From assembly GCA_030066985.1 (NCBI GenBank), contig JASJAN010000012.1:1-64000 (forward strand): 64,000 nt of DNA, written 5' to 3'. Below, piece by piece: positions 1 through 6,674 of this stretch (the first letter of the stretch is position 1; each line of letters starts with the position of its first letter). The position numbers and the translations under genes are program-made. The notes under the pieces are model-generated. The model worked only from the letters and a program-made list of their open reading frames with translations. It did no database searches and had not been told where the DNA came from. The DNA comes from Desulfobacterales bacterium (GTDB taxonomy: Bacteria; Desulfobacterota; Desulfobacteria; Desulfobacterales; JAHEIW01).

Positions 1-1557
1 GCCCCCAAAGGCGTGCCCATTATCCAGTGGGAAAAAGATGCCACCGAAGATGCCGGTCTGGTTAAAATCGATTTGTTGGGCAACCGCAGCCTGAGCGTCA
101 TTCGCGATGCGCTGGCCAATTTGCGCGACAATGGCATCACCTTCGACGAGCTGCGCTGGGAGCCCGAAGACGACTTTGCCACCCAGGAGGCCCTGGCCCA
201 GGGTCGCACCATGGGCTGCTTCTACATCGAAAGCCCGGCCATGCGCCTGCTGCAGCAAAAATCCAAAGTCGGCGATTTTGAGCACCTGGTCATTCACAGC
301 AGTATCATCCGCCCGGCCGCCAACGAATTTATCCAGGAATACATCCGTCGCCTGCACGGCGGTCGCTGGGACCCCATTCATCCTTTTTTGGCCGAAGTGC
401 TCGCTGAAACCTTCGGCATTATGGTGTATCAGGAAGATGTTTCGCGCGCGGCAGTGGTGCTGGCCGGCTTCTCCCACGCCGAAGCCGATACGCTGCGCAA
501 AGTGATGACCAAAAAGGATCGCGAGCACCAGCTGCGAGATTTTAAACAGCGTTTTTACAGCGGTGCCCAGCAGCGCGGGGTGCCCGCCGACAAAACCGCT
601 GCGATTTGGGACATGATGATGAGCTTTAGCGGCTACTCCTTCTGCAAACCCCACAGCGCATCTTATGCCCGGGTCTCCTTTCAGGCCGCCTATCTCAAGG
701 TCCACCATCCGGCCGAATTTATGGCAGCGGTGATCAGCAACCAGGGCGGCTTTTACGGCACCTTTGCCTACGTATCCGAGGCCCGGCGCACGGGCCTGAC
801 GGTGCTGCCGCCGGATGTTAACCTAAGCCAGGTCCACTGGACCGGGCGGGCCGACACCCTGCGGGTGGGGCTGCAGTCGGTCAAAGGCCTGGGCAGCGAC
901 ACCCAGGCGCGCATCGTCTCGCAGCGCCAACACCAACCCTACAACGGTCTGCGAGATTTTTTGGAGCGCGTGCGGCCCGCCGAAGACGAGGCCCGCTCTT
1001 TGATCAACTGCGGCGCCACCGATGCCTTCAATCCCGACGGCAACCGCGCAGCCCTGCTGTGGGAGCTGGCCTGCTGGCTGAAATCCAAACGTCCCAGGGC
1101 GCCCGCTCCGTCCCTGTTTGGTGACGCCGGCCACGGCGCCGACTGCCCCCGGCCGGCACTGCCCGCCGAAGATGAGCATGAGCGGCTGCGGCGTGAGTTT
1201 TCCGTGCTGGGTTTTCTGTGCGACCGTCACCCCATGGAGCTGTTTGCCGACAGACTGCACGAGCGCCGCACCGTCAAAGCGGTTGATCTGCCGCGCTTTA
1301 TCGACCGGCGCGTCAGCCTGGCCGGCTGGCTGATCACCGGCAAGGTGGTTTCCACCAAAAAGGGGGATCCCATGGAGTTTTTAACGTTTGAAGATGAAAC
1401 CGGAATTGTCGAAACCACCTTTTTTCCCCAGGCCTACCGCCGCTTCTGCCACATCATCGACCGTCAGCGGCCCTACCTGTTGAGCGGCAAGGTCGAAGAA
1501 GACTGGGGCGCGGTGACCCTGACAGTCAACAAGACGGAACGGATTATGCGTTCATGA
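1..1557 (+). CDS. dnaE: DNA polymerase III alpha subunit (DnaE family), C-terminal half, cut by window start
   Basis: The reading frame is open from base 1, so the gene begins upstream; 518 residues are visible. It is the C-terminal half of a bacterial replicative or error-prone C-family polymerase. The segment VKIDLLG (about residue 22 from the window edge) matches the palm region that carries the third catalytic aspartate. The fingers motif MGCFYIESPAMRLL follows, then helix-hairpin-helix-like residues (SVKGLG), then a C-terminal OB fold (SLAGWLITGK ... FLTFEDETG ... YLLSGKVEEDWGAVTLTV). The protein ends right after the OB fold, without the longer tau-binding tail usual in the main replicative DnaE. 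This favours a DnaE2/ImuC-like mutagenic paralogue, but that is inference, since neither imuA nor imuB is visible. The two other catalytic aspartates lie outside the window. Confidence 0.93.
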   Translation, partial: APKGVPIIQWEKDATEDAGLVKIDLLGNRSLSVIRDALANLRDNGITFDELRWEPEDDFATQEALAQGRTMGCFYIESPAMRLLQQKSKVGDFEHLVIHSSIIRPAANEFIQEYIRRLHGGRWDPIHPFLAEVLAETFGIMVYQEDVSRAAVVLAGFSHAEADTLRKVMTKKDREHQLRDFKQRFYSGAQQRGVPADKTAAIWDMMMSFSGYSFCKPHSASYARVSFQAAYLKVHHPAEFMAAVISNQGGFYGTFAYVSEARRTGLTVLPPDVNLSQVHWTGRADTLRVGLQSVKGLGSDTQARIVSQRQHQPYNGLRDFLERVRPAEDEARSLINCGATDAFNPDGNRAALLWELACWLKSKRPRAPAPSLFGDAGHGADCPRPALPAEDEHERLRREFSVLGFLCDRHPMELFADRLHERRTVKAVDLPRFIDRRVSLAGWLITGKVVSTKKGDPMEFLTFEDETGIVETTFFPQAYRRFCHIIDRQRPYLLSGKVEEDWGAVTLTVNKTERIMRS

Positions 1558-1830
1558 TAGTTGTTTACAAGGCGATGTGAATAAATAGCAGCAACCGTTT
1601 AATATAAGGAACCGCGTTAGCGCTCTTCAAGAGGTGTAAGCCTGAGGCATACTCCGCTTTTAATCCCAATTTTGACTGCTTTTTTGACAATATTTGTCAC
1701 TATTTCAGCCCTTCAAAATTCTCTATTTTAGACAACTATCTGAAAATATTTGTACTTTTATAAACCTGGATTTTCGGCCTGGTTTTTGCACCTATCTGGC
1801 TAAAAATCTGAGAAATTCGCTTAGACTTTT

Positions 1831-1945
1831 TAAAGAAAAAGCCAAACCCATCGTGAGGTGGGGACGGAAAACCACGGGTCTGAACCAAACACAGACAGCC
1901 GGGTTGCCTTTATCCTTTAATCAGGCAATCGGGCTGTTTTTTTTT
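1831..1945 (+). promoter_or_regulatory. Cyclic-di-GMP-I (GEMM-I) riboswitch with terminator platform
   Basis: The GEMM-I landmarks appear in order: GCCAAACC (1841-1848), a P2 hairpin CCCATC-GTGA-GGTGGG closed by a GNRA tetraloop (about 1847-1862), the GACGGAAAACC joining strand, a P3 hairpin GGTCTG/CAGAC, and the 3' signature CAGCCGGGTTGCC (1896-1908). Aligned by eye to known aptamers, the ligand-reading position just before CCAAACC is G, as in c-di-GMP binders, rather than the A of cGAMP-binding Geobacter variants. The aptamer 3' strand is also the 5' strand of a terminator, so ligand binding should favour read-through (an ON switch). The controlled gene is the secreted propeller protein at 2026. 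An 85-codon open frame overlaps this region and is not a gene. Confidence 0.9.
1896..1945 (+). terminator. Intrinsic terminator of the riboswitch expression platform
   Basis: CAGCCGGGTTGCCT (1896-1909) can pair with AGGCAATCGGGCTG (1923-1936), with one mismatch and one G-U pair, followed by nine T residues (1937-1945). The left arm is the 3' strand of the c-di-GMP aptamer, so terminator and folded aptamer exclude each other. Confidence 0.85.
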
Positions 1946-2025
1946 GGATGAAATGTAATACAAAGCAATATTTTATATATACAGTTTGCGGATTTTAGAT
2001 ATTCACTTTAAAAAGGAGACGGGCC

Positions 2026-3765
2026 ATGAGAATTTTAAGAAGACCAACGGGGGGGTTGGGGCAAATTCTGGTACTGGCAGTTACGGTATTCAGCTTGCAG
2101 CTGGTATGCTCACCGGCTTTCGCAGAGCTCGGCAGTGATCAGGCCATTTTTATCGATTTTACCGGAACCGAGTGCGGGATCATCAGTGCCGATACGATGG
2201 ATGTGGTCAGTACCTTTCCTTGCGACCAGTATTCGGAAGGCATCGATGTCACCAGCGACGGGACCCGGGCCGTTATCGGCAACTGCGGTAACAACAGATT
2301 GACACTTGTCGATCTTACGGTGGACTATAATGTCGAGGGTACTGAGCCGCCACCATGGATCGATTCAGGCGTACGATGTGTCCAGGAGCTTGACATTGCG
2401 CCGGACAACAGTTTTGCCATCGCCACCGGCAGCGCCGATGGACTGATCTCCAAGTTCACGCTGGAGCCTTTCGAAGTCCTACCGGACAATCCTGCCGGAC
2501 CCTGGGATACTGAAGATATTTTTGGTGGCTCTACCCAGGATGTGCATATGAACAGCAGTGGCACCCTGGCTGTGCTGCCAACATTTCGGTCTGATTTTTT
2601 TGCGGTCGTGGATGTCACCGGAGATATACCGGAGCTGGTCAATACGATTCCAACACCGGCCAATCCCGATAATCCGGAGCAAGGCTTGAGTCACCATGGT
2701 ATCAGTCTGTCCCAATATGACGATGACACCTTCGTGGCAACGGGTACTCCCGGGCTGTTGTACATTACGATCGGTTCGCTCAGCGAACTTTTTGACCCCA
2801 TTGTTATACCGACATCAACTGATCCGGATGGTATGCCGGGTCGCCCGGAATCGGTGGATATCACCTGCGACGGCACCCGCGCGGTGGTGGAAACCTTTGC
2901 AGGCCTCATGTGGATCGACCTGGAGTCCACGCCGCCAACGGTTTTAAGCGAAAATTTCGGTCCTGCTCGAATCGATTACAACTCCACCTCGACGGTGGCT
3001 TTTTCAGCCGATGGCAGCCTGCTGTTTGTCGGTGGCCAGCAACAGATCGATATCTATGATGTCTACTCTGACCTACCGGAGCTGAGGGGATCAATCCCCA
3101 TGCTGGAAGGAGTAAGAATTTATTCGGTTGCCACTTTGCCCTGCTCAGCAATAGTGTCGAGAATCTCGGAAATTTCGGATATCGAAGTTGCCGTTGATAT
3201 CAAACCGAGAAACTGCCCCAATCGGTTAAATGTCAGGAGCAAGGGGGTAGTGAAGGTTGCCATCCTGGGCAGCGACGAATTTGACGCAACTTCCGTTGAT
3301 CCAAGCACCGTTCGATTAGAAGGAGCCAGTCCGCTGCGCTGGAAATTCAGAGATGTGGCGACGCCTTACGAAAGTGACAACATGAAGGGCGACTGTAAAG
3401 ACTGCACCCGCAAGGGACGCGATGGCTTTTTGGATCTGGAGCTTAAGTTTAAAAAGCAGGATATCGTCGCAGCCCTCGGTTCGGTCAATAACGGGGAATG
3501 CCGCGTACTGAACCTGACCGGCAAGACCGATGAAGGCACCACCATTATGGGCGATGATGTGGTCCTCATCCAAGCCAAAAAGAAGCGGTACAGCAAAAAA
3601 TGGTTTAAAAAATTCTTTTTTTCCTGGCTGAAGGCGCACAAGAAAGCCAAGAAAGGCAAAGATTGCAAAATCGAAAAGCCGCAAAAAACCAAGAAAAATA
3701 AGAAAAAGTCCAAATACTCAAAGGTTAAAAAGACACGCTGGGATCGTTATGATAAGCGTCGCTAA
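2026..3765 (+). CDS. Secreted beta-propeller protein with lysine-rich tail, under c-di-GMP riboswitch
   Basis: The 579-residue protein has a classical signal peptide (hydrophobic core about residues 14-32, cleavage near AFA-EL). Residues about 35-370 form WD40/YVTN-like propeller repeats (recurring patterns such as DVTSDGTRAVIGN, DITCDGTRAVVE, FSADGSLLFVGG). Residues about 385-515 match a domain common in exported proteins of sulfate reducers and archaea (VDIKPRNCPNRLNVRSKG, VAILGSDEFDATSVDPSTVRL, LTGKTDEGTTI). The last 60 or so residues are very rich in Lys/Arg with some aromatics. A strong ribosome site (AAGGAG) precedes the ATG. Upstream control is the GEMM-I riboswitch; a perfect terminator follows. 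A role as a c-di-GMP-induced surface or matrix protein is inference; the basic tail could bind anionic polymers or DNA. Confidence 0.85.
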   Translation: MRILRRPTGGLGQILVLAVTVFSLQLVCSPAFAELGSDQAIFIDFTGTECGIISADTMDVVSTFPCDQYSEGIDVTSDGTRAVIGNCGNNRLTLVDLTVDYNVEGTEPPPWIDSGVRCVQELDIAPDNSFAIATGSADGLISKFTLEPFEVLPDNPAGPWDTEDIFGGSTQDVHMNSSGTLAVLPTFRSDFFAVVDVTGDIPELVNTIPTPANPDNPEQGLSHHGISLSQYDDDTFVATGTPGLLYITIGSLSELFDPIVIPTSTDPDGMPGRPESVDITCDGTRAVVETFAGLMWIDLESTPPTVLSENFGPARIDYNSTSTVAFSADGSLLFVGGQQQIDIYDVYSDLPELRGSIPMLEGVRIYSVATLPCSAIVSRISEISDIEVAVDIKPRNCPNRLNVRSKGVVKVAILGSDEFDATSVDPSTVRLEGASPLRWKFRDVATPYESDNMKGDCKDCTRKGRDGFLDLELKFKKQDIVAALGSVNNGECRVLNLTGKTDEGTTIMGDDVVLIQAKKKRYSKKWFKKFFFSWLKAHKKAKKGKDCKIEKPQKTKKNKKKSKYSKVKKTRWDRYDKRR

Positions 3766-3853
3766 TGCAACCACTAATCAAGATTAATTTGTAAACGGTT
3801 GTAAGGGCAGACATTACCTAGCAAATTGACAAAATTATTAATTAAAACCCGAT

Positions 3854-3897
3854 AGCCGGGTTGCCTGAAGACAGCATTCAGGCAACCCGGCTTTTTT
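3854..3897 (+). terminator. Strong intrinsic terminator after the propeller gene
   Basis: A perfect 16-bp stem AGCCGGGTTGCCTGAA (3854-3869) with complement at 3877-3892, 7-nt loop GACAGCA, then a T6 run. The first 13 nt are identical to the riboswitch 3' strand at 1897-1909. Confidence 0.9.
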
Positions 3898-4040
3898 CAT
3901 TTAAGGCAGCCGTCTGGATCGCTAATGGCAGTTGACAACACAACGCTTTGATATTTGTCTTAATTAAAAAAGGAGGCAGACGCTCAGATATCCCTGCCAA
4001 AGTTTTAATCAAACAGATACGCCACCATTGAGAGACAAAA

Positions 4041-4794
4041 ATGGCGCTATTTTATAATCTGGACCGCTACGGTCAAGATGCGGGCAGAGTCGCCGGCCGC
4101 ATAGTGGAATTGCGCCACACCCTGCAAAACCATCCCAACGGCGCCGAGCGCAGCGTGCCGGATAAAAACGCCACCGACACCCTGTTGCTGGCCACCTGGA
4201 ATTTAAAGGAATTTGAAGGCGGCCGCAACGATAAGCGCATCGACGAATCCTACGGCGCGGGTGGCCGAGATCAAGGCGCTGGGAAAATTTCTCAAAAACC
4301 GCAGTGAAGATGAAACCGCCTGGAGCCGCAATTTGATCCTGCTCGGAGATTTCAATATCTTTGCCGCTGACCCGGCCAATGCCGCTTACAGTGCCATTAC
4401 CCAGAACGGTTTTACCATCCCGCCGGCTTTGCAAAACATCCCCCCCTCCAATGTCGGTAAAAAGAAGCGCTTTTATGATCAGATCGCCTTAAAAGTGCGC
4501 GCAAACAATCTGGCGCCCACCGGCCGCGGCGGTGTTTTTGACTATTTTGAACAGGTCTATCGCAATGAGGACTACGAGGCCTGTGTTGGGGCCATGATGG
4601 ACGGCAAGGATGCCGATGACCCGGCCAATCCGCTCACATTTAACACCAGCGGAAAAAAGCGCAGCGAAAAACAGCGTCGCCTTTATTACCGCAACCACTG
4701 GCGGCGGCAAATGTCAGATCACCTGATTATGTGGTTAGAATTGAAAATTGACTATGGCGTGGAATATCTCAATAAAAAGGCGCTTGCTTCATAA
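4041..4794 (+). pseudogene. Decayed endonuclease/exonuclease/phosphatase-family gene
   Basis: Two overlapping frames carry the two ends of an EEP-fold protein. The first frame (from ATG 4041) encodes the N-terminal strand motif LLLATWNLKEFEGG and runs to about 4253. The second frame (to 4794) encodes RVAEIKALGKFLKNR, the metal-site motif NLILLGDFNIF and the C-terminal catalytic region SDHLIMWLEL. Between DESY and RVAEIK an intact family member normally has well over 100 residues, including the conserved glutamate region (typically VQEV); these are missing. The simplest reading is an internal deletion that also shifted the frame near 4253. It is not an open gene in any frame, so I call it a pseudogene; an assembly error is the alternative. 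Confidence 0.75.
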
Positions 4795-5075
4795 TACCTC
4801 AAAACCCTTCTTCTGGTAGGTTAAGATTTTAAAGGTTGCTCTTCCAATCATGGTCGCCTAAAAATGGCTGCTATAAACCGGGCAACACCGATATACAGAC
4901 CGTAAAGCGTTCCACGTATTTTTATTATGATGTGTTGCCACCAATTTCCCCCATTATAAATCCCGTAGTTTGGTAGCCATCAACTTTTATTAGAGCTATC
5001 CATTGAAAAAAAAATTAAAATGTTTAACGTTCACGATGTAAGCTTGAAATGACACACTACTAAAGGGAGATAAAA

Positions 5076-5312
5076 ATGAAAATTGACTTAAAATGCTTTT
5101 CAACGCTTGTGAATCCAGAAACTTGCGATTTTAAAGACAGTACAGAATATGAGCTAACAGACGGGCAAACCGTTGAAGATCTGATGAATCGTGCTGGTAT
5201 TGCAACAAAGGACGTAAAGATTATGTTTGTGAATAGCCGCATAGTAGAAGCCAATGCGGTACTATCAGATGGGGATCAAGTCGGATTTGCGCCGGCAACA
5301 GGCGGCATGTAG
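5076..5312 (+). CDS. MoaD/ThiS-family sulfur-carrier-like protein ending GGM
   Basis: This 78-residue beta-grasp protein has the family pattern: an N-terminal strand, DGQTVEDLMNRAGI in the middle, MFVNSRIVEANAVLSDGDQVGFAPATGG at the end. Sulfur carriers of this family are activated at a C-terminal Gly-Gly by an E1-like enzyme and donate sulfur to molybdopterin, tungstopterin or thiamine precursors. Here one methionine follows the Gly-Gly, so either it is trimmed or the protein is not a canonical carrier. A clear ribosome site (AAAGGGAG) precedes the ATG. It stands alone with no moaE, thiG or aldehyde oxidoreductase gene beside it. Two moeA genes lie over 30 kb away, which fits use of molybdenum or tungsten cofactor but does not assign a partner. 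Confidence 0.85.
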   Translation: MKIDLKCFSTLVNPETCDFKDSTEYELTDGQTVEDLMNRAGIATKDVKIMFVNSRIVEANAVLSDGDQVGFAPATGGM

Positions 5313-5415
5313 ATTCTTTCGGCAAAACGGATTAATGGTAGCAAAAAATAAGAGAGGCTACAAAGCCGGGCAGCATTAGTTCGTCAGTAATTACTTTTCT
5401 GCTCAAATTCTAACT

Positions 5416-5444
5416 TTGCTTTACGACTTTGCAACCTCTATAAT
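5416..5444 (+). promoter_or_regulatory. Promoter-like TTGCTT-N17-TATAAT with no gene downstream
   Basis: The 310-base gap 5313-5622 separates two convergent genes. It contains TTGCTT (5416-5421) and a perfect TATAAT (5439-5444) spaced by 17 bp, reading rightwards into the 3' end of the MerR-B12 gene. No open frame with a ribosome site follows. It may drive a small or antisense RNA, or be chance in AT-rich DNA. I see nothing else in this gap. Confidence 0.3.
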
Positions 5445-5622
5445 CTTACCTGATGGTCACACATTTGTACCTTTTCGCTTGCGCCATCCATAATTAATAT
5501 GATTCTGCGTTGGCCAGTCATTACTTATCTTATCGACTGTGCTATCACTGTACGCTAAATTTTAAGGGTAAGTTAAGCGGTGACTATCATATTTTTTACC
5601 TGCATATCCTAATAAAATCAAA

Positions 5623-6588
5623 TCATTGTCCGATCTCACCAATTGGCCTGGAATTCAGCAAATAATCGAGAGCCGAATTTAGACTATTCAAATCTTTCAG
5701 AAGCTGCACACCATTGCCGTCAACACTGTCGATAATTGTCGCGGCACTCTGGCCGCCTATAAAAACGGCAATGTCATCATGTAAATATCGACGCAATTTT
5801 TGTAACTCTGCAACAAGTTGAAGATGGTTTAAACAGAATGTGATGCTTAATGCCACAGCGCGAGCATTTGTACGTTTAACGGCTGCAGCAATTTCATTTG
5901 CAGGCAAATTCGATCCAAAAAATGAAGAACGCCAGCCCGACTCTCGGGCGATCAGAGCGATTGCAAGCGCCCCCAGATCGTGATGGTGGTTCACCGGAGT
6001 CGCAACGACGATTCGAGGCGCATCGCCACAGATATCAATTGATCGCAGAAGATTCCAGAGAACTGAACGGATGACCGGCGTTGCAATGTGTTCATTGATG
6101 ATCTTGAGCTCACCCTGCCTCCAGAACTCTCCTATTTTTTTTCCCAAAGGTGTGATCACCTCATTAATCAACTTTATTTTTGTCAGATTCACAGAAGCCT
6201 GTGTTAGGGCATATTCCAGTTTTTCTGCGTCAAGCTGTAAAACAGCCTTGAGTGCCAGGTCGAGATGATATGATGGATCAGATTGCCGCTGAAAGTCCGA
6301 CTGGGGCTTATGGTCAGCTGCAAAATGCCTGTTAATGAGTCGCATCAGCGCATCGGATGACAATTTGGCTACTTGAGAAATGCTGTGCCCCGTATCGACA
6401 ACATTCTTTAGCAGTTGCAGACGTATAACATCCGCCTCGCTGTAAAGCCTTCTGTTGGAGCCTGTTCGCTCGGGTGAAACAGCTTGGTAGCGACTTTCCC
6501 ACACCCGAATGAGGTGCGTCGATAGGCCTGTTCTGTCTGCAGCATATTTAATGGAAATATAATTATTGAGCTTATCTGAATTTTTCAT
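5623..6588 (-). CDS. MerR-family regulator with cobalamin-binding domain (CarH/LitR type)
   Basis: The 321-residue protein has an N-terminal MerR winged helix (about 10-80: YAADRTGLSTHLIRVWESRY, RRLYSEADVIRL), a four-helix B12-cap bundle (about 105-190) and a Rossmann-like cobalamin domain (about 190-310). The bundle has the W-x9-EH motif of AdoCbl-dependent photoreceptors (W156, E166, H167). The B12 domain has HHHDLG (201-206), where H203 would be the lower cobalt ligand. The residue after the tryptophan, His in Thermus CarH (the light-induced upper ligand), is Arg157 here. Family members repress promoters when bound to AdoCbl in the dark. The gene is divergent from lon. The likely -10 (TATCAT at 6595-6600, complement) sits so close to the ATG that the transcript may be almost leaderless; no ribosome site is seen. 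Confidence 0.9.
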   Translation of the reverse strand: MKNSDKLNNYISIKYAADRTGLSTHLIRVWESRYQAVSPERTGSNRRLYSEADVIRLQLLKNVVDTGHSISQVAKLSSDALMRLINRHFAADHKPQSDFQRQSDPSYHLDLALKAVLQLDAEKLEYALTQASVNLTKIKLINEVITPLGKKIGEFWRQGELKIINEHIATPVIRSVLWNLLRSIDICGDAPRIVVATPVNHHHDLGALAIALIARESGWRSSFFGSNLPANEIAAAVKRTNARAVALSITFCLNHLQLVAELQKLRRYLHDDIAVFIGGQSAATIIDSVDGNGVQLLKDLNSLNSALDYLLNSRPIGEIGQ

Positions 6589-6607
6589 GTTGATATGATA
6601 ATAATTT

Positions 6608-6624
6608 TTTTGACACTGTCAAAA
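6608..6624. promoter_or_regulatory. 17-bp palindromic operator candidate over overlapping divergent -35 boxes
   Basis: TTTTGACA-C-TGTCAAAA is perfectly symmetric around one base. Each half contains TTGACA, so it can serve as a -35 element for lon (rightwards, with AT-rich -10 candidates near 6632-6638) and for the MerR-B12 gene (leftwards, -10 TATCAT at 6595-6600 on the complement, 16-bp spacing). This makes it a natural autoregulatory and lon-controlling operator. A Crp/Fnr-type factor (sulfate-reducer HcpR sites are TTGAC palindromes) is an alternative binder. Confidence 0.6.
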
Positions 6625-6674
6625 TTTTGTTTAAATTATGTCTAAGATAATTTCAGAGTGAAAGGGGTTCTAAC

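Noticed and set aside
823-1260. Long minus-strand frame inside dnaE
   Set aside because: It is a shadow of the strongly supported polymerase frame.
1831-1945. cGAMP-specific (GEMM-Ib) reading of the riboswitch
   Set aside because: The ligand-discriminating position appears to be G, not A, in the alignment by eye; biochemical testing could change this.
1694-1951. 85-codon open frame before the propeller gene
   Set aside because: It overlaps the c-di-GMP riboswitch and its terminator, has no ribosome site and no recognisable product.
6608-6624. Palindrome as a transcription terminator
   Set aside because: The arms are short, centred on one base with no loop, and it lies between divergent genes.
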